From the NCBI GenBank assembly GCA_963978545.1, contig OZ021729.1, positions 13,592,001-13,656,000 on the forward strand: a stretch of DNA of 64,000 bases. Reading direction: 5' to 3'. The translations under genes and the position numbers were made by a program. The stretch comes from Linyphia triangularis (taxonomy: Eukaryota > Arthropoda > Arachnida > Araneae > Linyphiidae). The notes under the pieces are model-generated. The model was given only the letters and a program-made list of their open reading frames with translations, had not been told where the DNA came from and made no database searches. This document shows, one piece after another, positions 13,971 to 26,075 of this stretch; position 1 is the first letter of the stretch; every line of letters begins with the position of its first letter.

Positions 13971-14889
13971 TAAAATTCAGAATTGATAGTTTAAAATAAA
14001 TTTAAATTTTCATAATTACAGAGTGTGAGAACTCTTTAACAATCGCATTTTCGACGTGGAATAAGCGTTTTAGTCGTTTTAATAAAATTCATATTTGTAT
14101 TTATATTTGTATTTATATTTTTATTTTTATTCTACATTACACTAATGTAATGAGAAGCTTATACATAGGCGCTGCCCATCCATTTGAAGGAATTGTTACT
14201 CGACCAAACAACAAAAGCTACTTAAACGAGCGATATGTTAAATGAAAGGTTCAGTAGAGACTAGTTCCAATACTGTATATTCTTAATAATATATTTGAAT
14301 GAAATAATGAATTATTAAAAAAGCTAAAACCTTTTTTAATACAATTGAAATGCAGTAAAATATAAACTTTTCACCTATTTTTTTATTATATATGTGGCTG
14401 TTATTTTTTCTTCTAAGCTATTTTACTTATTAAAAATATTAACTTATAAATAAACTAAAACATATATAGAACATAAATTTTATAACATTAAAAAATTGAT
14501 TCAGAGGAAAATGTCGAAAAATAAAAAAAAATGATAGAATTTGAAATTACCTTAATTTTTTAGAAAATTGCAATATTTTTTACAAATTTTAAGAACTGAA
14601 TTAACTTTTTCTCGTACATTTCAAAAAGATTTATATTAATCACAATTTATAAACAAAGTTATGTTACGAACAAAAACAAGTCTCTCTTTATACCCTTCGT
14701 TAAATAAATGGGAGTTAACTCATCATGAAAGGCTCATTATCTCTTCAAACACAAGACGGTTTTGTCTCAGGAAATGAATCTTGACATTTCCACAGCTGTT
14801 CGAATATTCTCTTGAAATCCATTACGTGATATCTTTCATGTCCTTTAAGACTCTCACGCACGTCTTTCACAATGAATGTATTTACTTTC

Positions 14890-15960
14890 GTTCTCATTGT
14901 ATTTATTACAGCCAACAAGGCCTGGGCTTCACCCACTTTATAAACTTGCTGTCTAAATAAAGAAATTACAATCTACTTCCTAGTTACCCAGCTCATGAGG
15001 ACTAATTCAGAAATGACCAATCTCTATATAAATTTTTGTCTAAACAGCATGTAAATAAACACAATAAAATATTGGGACGTAATTATAAAACTGTAAAAGG
15101 TATTGTATTTTTACACAAATTTTCTGTATATAATAGTAAATAGAGACCTATTTCTTTTAAAGGTCTACTTTATTTTACTTTATTTTTTGACAGCGATAAT
15201 TCAGGTTAAAAAAAAAGGTGGAAACATCTAATTAATCGGGAAATTTCGAGGGATTTCCAGCACGTGATTGGTTAACTGGATTTTGCTAGAAAGTTCTGCC
15301 GCGAGAGTATAAAAATTACCGATGCGTGGTGCAACTTCGAAAGAATCCGAGTTCTTTACTTTCGCTGTGCCTGCATTATCGCTGTGTTCAAAGTTGTACA
15401 AACTGAAGCTTGTATTGAAGCTTGATAGCAATTGTTCTGTTGTTCGTAAAAGTTCGTAAAAAAGTTTTGTGAGCCTTCAAAGGAAGAATAAATTATAGTC
15501 TTTACCTAGTAAAAACTCCGTCATCATTTCCTCGGTGAAAATTTCATAACATTTATTACAGCCAACAAGGACTTGGCTTCATCCATTTTATAAAGTTGCT
15601 GTCTAAATAAAAAAATTAACTACTTTCTAGTCAGCCAGCTTAGGATTAACACTTCAAAAATGACCAATCTATATAAATTTTTGTCTTAGCAACACGTTAA
15701 TAAACAACAATACAAAACTGGAACGTAATAGAATTACACAACAGTATAAACCACTGTATTTTTTACAGCCAACAAGGGCTTCATCCACTTTAAGAAATTA
15801 CTGTCTAAATAAAGAAATTAAATAATTTCTAGTTAACCAGCTCATGACGACCAATTCAAAAATGACCAATCTATTAAACCTTTGTCCAAATAACAAGTTA
15901 ATAAACAACAATTCAAATCTGGGACATAATAGAATTATACACCAATAAGAACCAATCATA
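14890..15960. repeat. ~200-bp tandem repeat interrupted by an LTR-like insertion
   Basis: Units starting TTACAGCCAACAAGG occur near 14905, 15555 and 15764. Each continues with TTGCTGTCTAAATAAAGAAA and AAATGACCAATCT. Between units 1 and 2 (about 15105-15549) lies sequence related to the solo LTR at 49717-50173. It has a TATAAAAA box near 15309 and AATAAA near 15487. Confidence 0.65.
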
Positions 15961-16439
15961 TAAAGTTTAGTAATTAAACAATTGATCTCTAACTATAACC
16001 TGGATAGCTCACAAGCGGATGAAGTCAATTGAATTGCCACCATACTATCCCCCATCTAATGCTGGTCAAAGGCTAACTACAACTTGTGCACATTTTATAA
16101 GCGGTTTATGCTCTGCAATCAAATGAAGCTAATTGAATACTACCCTCCAATCTATGCAACGTGATAGGTTGCCAATGGTTACCAACATAGTTAAACTGGT
16201 TTGGGGGGGGGGGGGACGTTGCTAATATAGATATCTAAGAGGATTGTTAAGTCTTTTTCGGCTTCAAGTCAATAAAGAAGCGTGCACTATTCAGGGTTGT
16301 CTTTGGTTACAAACGGGCGCTTAGACAGATAAGGTGATAGCTAAGCCTTCTCCGGTTTCAGGTTAATTAAAAAGTATGCAGACCAGAAGTTACAGTTTTA
16401 GATCAGTGAATTGAACTAAATAATTCTAAAAAAAACCCG

Positions 16440-17056
16440 GAATAATAATAATAATAATAGTAATAATAACAAAAACAATAATAACTGTCATAATAATAAT
16501 AATAATAATTGTTATCATAATAATAATAATTGTAAGAATAATAAAAATACTAATTTTTATAATAATAATTGTTATAATTATAATAACAAGAATAATTTTT
16601 ATAATAATAATTGTTATAACAATAGTGACAATAATAATAATAATAATAATTGTCATAATAATAAAAATAGTAATTTTATAATAATAATAATAATAAAACT
16701 ATAATTATAATAATAATAATAGTAATTGTTATAATAATAATAATTGTTAGAATAAAAAAATAGTAATTTTTATAATTATAATTGCTATAGTAATAACAAT
16801 AATAATGATAACAATAATAATAGCAATTGTCAGAATAATAAAAATAGTAATTTTATAATAATAATTGTTATAATAATAATAAAAATAACAATAATAATAA
16901 TAATAATAATAATAAAAATAACAATAATAATAATAAAAAAAATAACAATGATAATAATAATCATAATAATAATAGCAATTGTCAGAATAATAAAAATAGT
17001 AATTTTATAATAATAATTGTTATAATAATAACAATAACAATAATAATAACAATAAC

Positions 17057-17133
<77 letters not shown>
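16440..17133. repeat. AAT microsatellite region
   Basis: About 700 bp of AAT units with AAC, TTGTTAT and TAG interruptions and an internal repeating pattern around CAATTGTCAGAATAATAAA. The purest run is the last ~90 bp. It is in CRIP intron 1, and the Ile-rich open frame across it is an artefact. Confidence 0.95.
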
Positions 17134-18935
17134 GTGAAATTTTTTTTTTTTTTAAATATGGTGGGGGGGATTTTTTTCGATTTTTTATTCTTTGGTTACA
17201 TTAATTTTATACCGATAATTAATAAACAATTTTTACATTTCACATTATCATCAAAATTTAAAGTACAATCTGACCTTGATTGTCATTAGCTCTATAAAAT
17301 AACCCGTCAAAATGAAAAAATACTTTAAATGTTTGTGTTCTGTAGAATGAGAGAGAATTTGGGTAGGTCAATTTAGAAAACATTGGCAGTTCACAAATGC
17401 CTTGTTTCTCTGAGAAGTGGTTAAAGTTTTGGCTTTGAATGTAGGAAACTTTAAGGCCGGCCACCTAAACAAAAAAAATTTCTTGGTATTTTTAACTATC
17501 GTTACTTTTTTAATAATTTTTAATTATAAGTATAGTTATTATCAGGAGGAATATCCTAAAATCCCAAAAATGTTTCGCAAAAGCTTAAATTTACTATAAG
17601 ACACTATGTGGTATGGAGAAACAATATGTAAATATTTCTAGACACTTTGTATCTTGCGAAATCCAATTTTAGTAATGCAGCTATGAAATTTCGGCTTATT
17701 AATGATAGTCCATTTTAGGGTAAAATGTGTCCATAAAATGGGTAAGGTCTGGTTGAAACTTAATTTTCTAATGAATGTTAATGGAAAGAAGTGTTTGAAC
17801 TTTGAAATTGTGGCAACATCAGTTACGTTACTGCTCTCTTAAATAAATCGTTTGCTAGTTTGTTTGCAGAAGTGGATTTCTTTAATTATTTTGATGGAAA
17901 CATTGTTCATCTAAGAAAAATCGTATTATTAGTTATTGGTTAGCCTTAAGGGACAGTTTATATCATATAATCATTGCATAAATAAAAAAAACAATTCATC
18001 TCTAAAATAATTAATGATTTGAGCTAATAAGTGTGTTTAAATACAATGACTTAAAATGGATTTTATGCAAATCTTTTGCTAAATATGAAACGTAATCAAA
18101 AGAATTCTCTGATAAATTTGTTGAAATAGACAAGCCTGCGTAAGCTATAGTCTAAACAACACATTAATATGCATCAAAATAAATTTAGAGCATAACAGAA
18201 TTATACTACACAAAGAGACAAGATTTTTTTTTTTTTAGTTATTTAACTAAATAACACTTTTTATAACATCAAAAATAATTTGTTGAGGAACAAATTTTCT
18301 CACTATTAGCTGTAGAAAAAATTTCTTATATTTCAAATTTTAATGTTCATAAAAAATAAGAACTTTATGAGTAATATACGCCAATGCATACTTCTTGAGT
18401 ATTATTATATTTAAGAAAACTGAATATTTCAAAAAGATGTTTGTATTTGATTGTCAAAGGTGTATGATTTTAAAGTTGTTGCCCAGTTACAGAATTTTTA
18501 CAGTTTCTTAGTTAAAATTTTCTCTCATGAACAAAAACATTAAACTAACCATTTATTATTTTCTAAAATCACTATTAATAAAAGTTTCTCAAAAAATGTT
18601 ACGATATTGAATATGTTTTAAATGAAAAACATATTACTTTATATCAGCTTCGCTTTTGGAATATCAAGGGCATTTTTAAACTTATACCTAACAGTGTTTA
18701 TCCTTAACTTAACATTAATTTGAATAAATTGACATCAAACGCCAACTTACACTAAGTAAGCCTGGTATCTACTATCCTAAATCACAAATAATCCTATACA
18801 AATTGACAAAATATAAACCAAAACAACCAATATCAAACTACGACATTTTCGCAATCATTACCTTCAACAAAAATTCTGTATATTTTGCATAAAATAACAT
18901 AAACTTAAGATAAGCACAAACAGCAAAAATCTCAC

Positions 18936-18975
18936 CAAAATACACTGGTTTCTCGCACTTGGGACAGTTGGGCAT
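18936..18975 (-). CDS. CRIP-type LIM protein, coding exon 1 (start)
   Basis: A 40-base first coding exon: ATG followed by PNCPKCEKPVYF and one base of the next codon, then a good donor (G|gtgagattt). It carries the first zinc ligands, Cys4 and Cys7. The initiator context AAGATGC is acceptable, and the N-terminus aligns exactly with the M-P-x-C-P-K-C start of CRIP family members, so the start is well determined. The whole gene then encodes 78 residues, the usual CRIP1 length, spread over about 12.9 kb. The family acts in cytoplasm and nucleus as a zinc-binding adaptor. A CRIP2-like or muscle LIM protein is less likely because there is only one LIM domain and no nuclear-targeting linker. Confidence 0.93.
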
Positions 18976-19120
18976 CTTGACAGTTTCCCTCTAGACCTCT
19001 TAATGAAAAAGTGACCACTTGTTATGTCAAGAGCGCGGGAAATTTCTTTCAACAGAATTTTATCGCGGAAGGTGACGTCATAGCTAGTTCCGTGTCTGCA
19101 AAACTGGTATTCAAGTAGAG
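18976..19120 (-). promoter_or_regulatory. Candidate CRIP-type gene promoter / 5' UTR
   Basis: The region directly upstream of the CRIP start is less AT-rich than its surroundings. It holds a full palindromic CRE, TGACGTCA, at 19073-19080. It also holds an E2F-like site (TTTCCCGCGC on the minus strand) at 19033-19042. No TATA box is evident. A 5' UTR of roughly 50-150 bases is plausible, but the transcription start is not determinable here. The assignment rests on position and motif matches only. Confidence 0.4.
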
Positions 19121-19409
19121 GTGCCATTGTGTACCTTTCACTTATTAGTGTTGTTTTTTTACACTTTTGCAAGGCTGTCTCTTTTATCAAAAACCGTTGT
19201 CTTCCTATTCTTTTGGGAGTGTGGTCATATCTTTTTTTAACAACGGCAAGAGATAAAGAGGACTCTGCGAAGGCGCGAAAAGTTGCAACTTCAATTTCAA
19301 TAGGAATTAATCAGTGGAGTTAAAGTTGCTCTCTCAAGATACATTCATTAATTCAATTAATTAGTTTGAATATTAAGAATCGTTGTGATGGTGAAAGATT
19401 AAAAGTTTG

Positions 19410-19697
<288 letters not shown>

Positions 19698-19787
19698 CAT
19701 AATTTGATAATTCCATTCTTGTTTGATATAGGATTTGGGCTTTAAATGTAAAGTCAGTAATTTCAATACCCCTTCAATTCGGCTCAT

Positions 19788-20208
19788 GAGGAAGTCCTAG
19801 AAAAGATCATTCCCTATACTCGCTATGTTACAATCTTATAGCCCAGTGCATTTAGAAACTACTTTGTATAAAACCTTGAAATTTGGTGAATAGGTACGAA
19901 AAAGACCACTTAATGAAATGGCAATCATTATTTTCATTTAATGAATATCTATTATAAATGAAAATTAAAATGCAAAAGATGAAACGAGGTGGAGCCACTG
20001 CTTATGCATTGGAGTATAGATTTCAATTGTAAAATAATATATATTTTATGCTATTTTGGAGTTTTTAATTTATGTCATTTCATTAAGTGATTATTTTCGT
20101 ACCTACTCACCAAATTTCAAGGTTTTATAGAGAGTAGCTTCTTAATACACTGGGATAGAAGACTGTAACATAGCGAGTATAGGAATTAATTCTTACTAGA
20201 GCTTCCTC
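19788..20208. mobile_element. Inverted-repeat element, family F2, copy 2
   Basis: Begins GAGGAAG and ends CTTCCTC, with long inverted arms closely related to the element at 9456-10010. The short spacer between arms is not the AAAT repeat found in copy 1. No clear target duplication. Confidence 0.72.
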
Positions 20209-20849
20209 TTAAAAGCCAAAGTTATTAAACACAAAATGATATGGATTTATTGGTGATACAGTATTATTAAACATACAGTTAAACTTTGAAAAAAGAACTT
20301 TCAATGAAGTATTTTTCTAAAAAAAAATAACATTTTATTTTATCATCGCAGGATTATCTTAAATTCAAAGAAAGAAAGAGACCGTAAAATCATAGTATAT
20401 TTTATAGAAATAGATTTTGAAACTCGCAATGAAAGAGTTGTTTCTAACTGATTGAGAGTATAGTTCACTATTGGCTTTTGGAAAAAAAAATGCATTAATA
20501 ACAGATTATCTAATATATAGAAACTTCACATAGAGTGCAAACTAATGATATGATAATATAGATATAGATTATGTAGAATTCAATACAAAATAATTAATAA
20601 AAGTGTAATAAATTAAAAATTTAAAAGTATGATAAAGCTCTCTAATGGATGCCAAAGTAGTACAGAAGTAAGGGCTAATGAAGAAAACAGAGGTTCAGTC
20701 AATGCCGAAATATAGAGCATCATTAAAAAATAAACGATTTAAAAAAAAAAAAAAAACTTGTCAAAACCATCACAAAACATATTTTTTACCTTTCCGTCCT
20801 TCTAAAAATATATTGTAATTTTAAAACTTTGCACCTACATTTGAAAACT

Positions 20850-20990
20850 TTCAGAATATTTTACCCAGAACTGGGCGAGATAGGCCAAGATCCATAGCAA
20901 CGGCCAGTTTACAACGGTACACATCGGGATTGGCCTGTATCGAATAGTAATTGTACTACTGGCGTAACTTGATTCGGAATCACATGCAAT
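20850..20990. repeat. Short dispersed repeat, copy 1
   Basis: Related to about 44315-44440: TATTTTACCCAGAACTGGGC, AACGGCCAGTTTACAA, GGGATTGGCC. A small unclassified interspersed repeat. Confidence 0.5.
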
Positions 20991-21005
20991 TCTAAATTGT
21001 AAAGG

Positions 21006-21371
21006 TTTGGATTTGGTTTGTACACTCAACATTGTGCACAATAACAGCTAATCAGGCCGAGACCTACAGCTTAGCGTGGATTCCGAACTACAACAAGCAT
21101 CCATGTCCAATTCCAGGATTGGAACCCGACACCTTTGGCATGCGAGGCCAGAGCGCTAACCCCACATCCGTCAGATGGGCAAATTGTAAAGGTTGGTTTG
21201 TACGCTCAGCTACCTATTTTTATGCACAGTGACGGCTAATTAGGCTGGTACTTACAGCTGAACTTGGATTCCGAACCACAACAAACATCCATGCCTAACC
21301 CGGGATTAGAACCCTCGCACCTTTAGCGTGCGAGGCTAGAACGCTAACCCTACAGCCATAAGATAGGCCGC
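21006..21371 (-). mobile_element. Two adjacent tRNA-Ala-like SINEs
   Basis: Two copies of one SINE, 21006-21180 and 21193-21371, same orientation. Each carries the tRNA-like head at its right end (on the minus strand, AGCGCTCTGGC then a box-B-like GGTTC). AAATTGTA recurs before, between and after them (20994, 21181, 21372), extended to AAATTGTAAAGG at the first two. Other copies are at 48032 and 55041. Confidence 0.82.
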
Positions 21372-21981
21372 AAATTGTACAGGAATGAGCTAAGTATGAG
21401 AGTCAATAGTAACTAATTAACAAGAAATAAAAATTAGGTGTCAGAAGCAACGTAGATAACATTTAGAAATAACTGGAATATTTTAATTCTCTTAGAGAAA
21501 TGAACTTTAATGATATTTTATTAATTGTATTTTATTTTTAGCATACATATGAAGTTAATGAAATGTAACTCATAATTTACATAAAGTAAGAGAGAGACAG
21601 TAAAAAATACATTTATCATATAGCTTTATTTAAGTAATTAATGTGTCAAAAATAATTAACAGACCTTTGAATGAATGTATTTACATCAAGTATAGTTGCA
21701 ATAACATGTCTATATCTACGAAAAACTCGAAGACGTTAACAAACTTGGTACAGTAATGAGTTTAAATATTTGCAATCAGAGAAATTTTCTGCAATTCTTG
21801 AAGATCATAATTATAATGGAAACACATTATATAGAAAACTAGTATTTCACAGTAGAACCAAATGAGAAAGAGGATTTTTTATCAAAGATTATTAATGCAA
21901 TTAAATACAATAAAGAAGGCCGAAACGCCGCCGAGCGGATATTACTCTATTAATAATTACTGTGCACATATTTTTTAAATG

Positions 21982-21987
21982 TTTATT
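21982..21987 (-). terminator. Candidate poly(A) signal for the short PDLIM isoform
   Basis: AATAAA on the minus strand, the first one downstream of the candidate last exon at 22313-22329. It is meaningful only if that exon is real. Confidence 0.3.
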
Positions 21988-22312
21988 AATCGTATAATTA
22001 TATTCTTGTTTTCAATAAAATAACTGAAATTATACCACAGGAAAAAACTGAACAAGCTAAAAATAAGTAAAATCTTGAAGCCTATCTCATGCACGTCTCC
22101 GATATTTTAATAAGCGTTGTAAATGAGCATCGAAAAATGTCTTTTTCGAGAATGAACGACGAGTAATCTGAGATCTCCACATTCAGAAAGCACTCTGATG
22201 ATAATGATGAGTTATAATGATGAGTCTCTCATACAAAGGAAACGAAAAACTTCGTTTCTCCAATTTGACTAGTTCCAAGAATCGTGTTCTCAATTTCCAA
22301 ATTGCTCGCTGA

Positions 22313-22329
22313 TTAGAAGTCAGTTCCAC
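22313..22329 (-). CDS. Candidate short last exon of the PDLIM gene
   Basis: A strong acceptor (TTGTTTTTCCAG) ends at 22330. Spliced from the phase-1 donor at 23561, it would read Gly-Gly-Thr-Asp-Phe-stop (TAA at 22313-22315), giving a 357-residue protein ending ...FGPSGGTDF. A minus-strand AATAAA about 325 bases downstream could end the transcript. This would be an isoform without LIM domains; such short ZASP forms are known in other animals. Support is splice-site quality, phase and the poly(A) signal only. Read in another phase, the same exon is open for about 48 codons, so an alternative use is possible. Confidence 0.3.
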
Positions 22330-22564
22330 CTGGAAAAACAAAAGTGTAGTGTTACGGATATTTGACTTGACTTGGGAGTACATTTGAAAATAGAATTTAT
22401 GATTGCACCATTTGAGGTGATACCCTAAAATTCACGAAAATCGATCAGAATATTGATTTTTTTGTTTGTTATTATATCACAATATTATTTGATTCTTTAG
22501 CTGTCAAACAATACTAAACTTTTGAAACAATCTTTAATATTTTTTAAGATCTTATTTATTATAC

Positions 22565-23267
22565 TGTTACGAATTTCTGTATATTTGTAAATATTTCGTA
22601 GCATTAGTTATTTAAAAAGATAAATTTATGTACACTTCGCATAAGGCAGTACAAGAGTTCTTTACTTGGCTTCCCTGCAATATATGTCCTTATGCTTGAT
22701 AACGAGTTTTACAGAGATAATGCTGGGAAGCGAGTTTTACAAGGAGCAGGGCATTTAACATTATGGTAATGGCAATCTCGCCAAGTTGGCGAGAAATCGT
22801 CAAATGTCGCCAAACTTGGCGACCATTTGGCGACATTTTCGGTCCCCATGTACACGTATAAGACTTTTTTACTACGATCTGGAAAGTCCTCCGAATTTCT
22901 ATCTCTGGAAGTTTCATGAAGGTTTAACTTTCCTATATAAGTCGGCCAAGAGAGCGGGGGAGTCAGTTGAGTCAGTTAGTTGACTGGAATTATTGAGTGG
23001 AGATACTGAGTTAGCTGTCTCTCAGTGAGCATTCAGAGTAGTTCTAAAGCGAACTGTATTGCATTGTCTTTTGCGGTGATTTGTAGCAGTTGTGAAGCTT
23101 TTTTTAACTGCTGTTTGACCTCTATTGTTGTGTAAAGAGCTGTATTGAGTCTTCTAGAACGAGAAGCTCGGAGTTGTAAGAGAATCTGCGAAGAGTTATA
23201 TCGGAATAAATTTCTGCAAGTTTTGATCTGCTTTGGCTTCAAATCTTTCGAACCCATCCACTCAACA
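22565..23267 (+). mobile_element. Solo LTR, Gypsy-like (703 bp)
   Basis: Starts TGTTACGAATTTC and ends CACTCAACA, giving TG...CA with short inverted ends. It is bounded by the 4-bp repeat ATAC (22561-22564 and 23268-23271). It holds a TATA box CTATATAAG at 22933-22941 and AATAAA at 23205-23210 in the expected order for promoter and poly(A) signal. No internal retrotransposon sequence is next to it, so it looks like a solo LTR left by LTR-LTR recombination. The Gypsy label rests on the TGTTAC start. Confidence 0.85.
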
Positions 23268-23276
23268 ATACATAAC

Positions 23277-23490
23277 AAAATATATTATATTTAACAAAAT
23301 ATACGATTTGTAACAAATATGTAATATTCCTCAAAATATGTAACATTCAACAAAATATGTAACATTTAACGACATAATTTAACAAGATATGTGATATTTG
23401 ATGAAGATTACTAATCAAAAAAATATTTAACAAAATATTCTATTTAATAAAGTATATTTACAAAAATAATATTTAACAAAAATAACCTTT
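23277..23490. repeat. AACAAAATATGTAA minisatellite, block 1
   Basis: Degenerate ~17-bp units (TTTAACAAAATATGTAATA). Block 2 lies at about 24540-24740 on the other side of the PDLIM linker exon and an inserted dispersed repeat. Confidence 0.75.
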
Positions 23491-23560
23491 CAAAAAAGTA
23501 GTTGGAAATTATTTCTTTGTATGATATTTGTGTGTATGATGTCTGCGACCGTTTTCTTAC

Positions 23561-23833
23561 CTGAGGGACCGAAGACATTCCTTGGTCCGTTAGCAAGGAA
23601 CTGTGGATGAACTGGTTTAATCCGGTTTAAGGGATCCGACCCCGTTTTCATGGGCAGGAAGGCTGCTGGTCTTTTCAGGGAAGGGCTGTTTGTGAAAGAC
23701 TCCTGGTTCGATACCACCCTCTGGTTGTTCATTGGCTGGAACTGTGGCCCTTGGTTCTGAAGTGACTGCACTTGTTGCGATAAGAAACCAGACCTTGTCT
23801 GCTGCTTCTCGTAAACTGTAGGCCTTGGAGCTT
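23561..23833 (-). CDS. ZASP/ALP/Enigma-type (PDLIM) protein, Gln/Pro-rich linker exon
   Basis: A 273-base exon, phase 1 in and out, encoding residues 262 (split Glu) to 352. It starts EAPRPTVYEKQQTRSGFLSQ, is rich in Gln, Asn, Pro and Ser, and ends RNVFGPS. Such low-complexity linkers separate the ZM region from the LIM domains in long ZASP isoforms. The acceptor is TTTTTTCAG and the donor TCAG|gtaaga is near consensus. If the donor is skipped, the frame continues for about 20 more codons to a stop near 23490. It lies between two blocks of the same AACAAAATATGT minisatellite and next to an inserted dispersed repeat. Confidence 0.88.
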
Positions 23834-23872
23834 CTGAAAAAAGATACGTTCCTTTACTTAAAACAAAACTAG

Positions 23873-24535
23873 GGGTGTGGAACATCGCAAAAATTTCGTT
23901 TACACTGTATTACTGATTTGGATTTTTGTCATTTACCGTTTTATATTTTCATCATTCATTTAACGAAAATGGCCAGTTTGGCAATATACTTTTCGATAAT
24001 TCTTATATTATCTTTTCTAGTAAGTGAAACTGAGGAAAGAAGAAAAAAACGATCGTTGATTAAGTATGATCAAGGAAAGAGAACTTTGTGTTAAAAGCAT
24101 TCGTTTTTAAATATGTTACGTCATTAAAGCAATTTTAAGGGAATTTCGGAGAAGGGATGTTTAGAACACCTTAAAATGCATTACTTCAGCGATTTTCAAC
24201 AAAATCGTTAGAGTCATTTTTAGCAATTACTGAAAAACATAATTTTTTCAATTGCAGCTACTTTATGCGCATGCGTGGTTATGACGAAAAGCTTAACGGT
24301 AGGTCCCCTATGACTTCACTAACCATCACACCAAATTTGAACATAGTATGTCAATTTGTTCGGAAGTTAAGCTGACCACAGACACACATACATAAATATT
24401 TTCTAGATCACTTTTTTGAAATCAAGATGTTCCAAAACGTGGAGAAATGCAAAAAAATATATAATTTTTTTTTTGACCAAATACTTTACTTTCATTAACT
24501 TATGTATACATATGAGTAATTGAAAGTAATAAAAC
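23873..24535 (+). repeat. Dispersed repeat D1, 5' part
   Basis: Starts AGGGGTGTGGAACATCGCAA, includes ATGCGCATGCGTG and GTTCCAAAACGTGGAGAAATG, and ends in a short hairpin-like ACTTTCATTA...TAATTGAAAGTA. Other copies: 50945-51565 (+), about 52862-53520 (-), 59755-60350 (+). No coding capacity. Confidence 0.75.
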
Positions 24536-24539
24536 TACC

Positions 24540-24740
24540 TATATATAATGCTGAATAAAATATGTAATACTTAACAAAAATATTGAATGTTTCGAAAGAT
24601 ATTTAATATTTATTAAAATATGTTAGATTTATCAAAAAGCGTAATATTTAACAAAATTTTCTATATTTAACAAAATATGTGTAATTAACAAGTATGCAAT
24701 TTTCAATTTTTTTTTCAAATATTAAGAAATATGCAATATT
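24540..24740. repeat. AACAAAATATGTAA minisatellite, block 2
   Basis: Same degenerate units as 23277-23490, resuming after the dispersed repeat at 23873-24535. The inserted repeat and the exon separate what may once have been one array. Confidence 0.7.
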
Positions 24741-25090
24741 CAACATCGGCAATCAGCTCATGTCTTAATTTAGAGAAGGAATATAGTTATCATCCTGCAA
24801 TATTATAATGTTGGATCTTGCTTCTTTTATAGAAATTTTAGGAGCTAAATAAGGAGTTTAACTAAATGAGGAGTCATTTTTAAGCAATTTATTTTAAAGC
24901 TTTTCCGAAATCTAGTGCATCTCAATGAGACATTTCAATTATTATATCGTATGTGTTTGTAGCATGTTTAGTTTTTTTTTTGGAATTCTTGACCTCAGAG
25001 AGTATGTATATTGCCTAAATTATTTCTTAATATTCCAAATCTAGAGCATTTCCTGTAAATAGGGATACTACAAAGGAAACACATATTGAG

Positions 25091-25331
25091 CAGTAAAACT
25101 CCTCTTAGCCGGTTTCCATTTAACCAGATTTTCGATTTAACCTGGCGAAATTGTTTAAAGTATGAAATGTAAAAAAATGAATTAGCGAATTGTTAAATTT
25201 TTCTTTTAATTGTTCGAAAAACAAACATCCCTATACAATAAATTCCTCTTTTTTTCAAAGGTCTGCTTTAACCGGATTTTCACTTAATCGGCTTATCCTT
25301 GGTCTCAGACCTGTTAAGTGGGAGACTACTA
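25091..25331. mobile_element. Degraded pogo/Tigger-like MITE
   Basis: Left end CAGTAAAACTCCTCTTAGCC and right end GTTAAGTGGGAGACTACTA are imperfect inverted repeats. They resemble the CAGTA-start ends of pogo/Tigger elements and contain paired ACCGGATTTTC / AACCAGATTTTC segments. No clean TA duplication. Confidence 0.45.
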
Positions 25332-25380
25332 CTTACAAATGTAATTAACAAGAATAGCTTCCAAATAGTTGTTTAAATAG

Positions 25381-26040
25381 TAGACTGAGAGGCGACTGCA
25401 ATATTTGGACCCATCGTACATCATTCTGAATTTTTTATAGAAATTGGAGAAAAGTGAGTAGATTAGGAATCCACTGGTCTGGGGTGGCAAAAATGGCCGA
25501 AACTGGTCAAAAATCGACTTTTAATAAGTTGAACTAAATCCAATTGCCAAATGCGCCATAACTTGCCAAATAATGAGCATTTTTTTTATTTGGTAACCCT
25601 CACTCTTTAATTTTCAATTAAGAAGGTTGCAGACGATTCAGATATCTGGCGACGGTCTACTTGCAACTATTAAAAATGAGCCAAGTTGGCAAAAATTATT
25701 ACGTCACTTATGACGTAACTGATGTCGCCAATTTGGCTTACTTTTAAAAGATATAAGTTTTCCAAGCCAAAGATCAGAAATCGTTTGCGCTTTTTCTCAT
25801 TGAAAATCAAGATGAAGTGAGTTGACAGACGAATAAGTTTGTTGTATTTTTGGCAAGTTATGACATATTTGGCAATAGTATTTTAGTTCAACTCCTTCCA
25901 AGTCGATTTTTGATCAGTTTCGGCCATTTTTGCCATGGCAGACCAGTGAATTCGTAATCTACTAACTTTTCTCCAATTTCTATACAAAATTCAAAATGAT
26001 GTTCGATGGGGTCCAAAAATTACATTCGCCTCTCGGACTA
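25381..26040. mobile_element. Foldback DNA transposon, family F1, copy 3
   Basis: Starts TAGACTGAGAGGCGACTGCA and ends CGCCTCTCGGACTA, with long inverted arms. Flanking duplication TAG at 25378-25380 and 26041-26043. Its right end lies only 35 bases from the donor of the second SKxFxxLQ exon of the PDLIM gene. Confidence 0.88.
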
Positions 26041-26075
26041 TAGTAAAAAGTACTTAAAAAGCGTTGGGTGCTCAC

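Noticed and set aside
16426..16656. Ile-rich membrane-like peptide
   Set aside because: Translation of the AAT microsatellite.
22690..23278. Several 65-80 codon frames on both strands
   Set aside because: They lie inside or across the solo LTR, with no family similarity.
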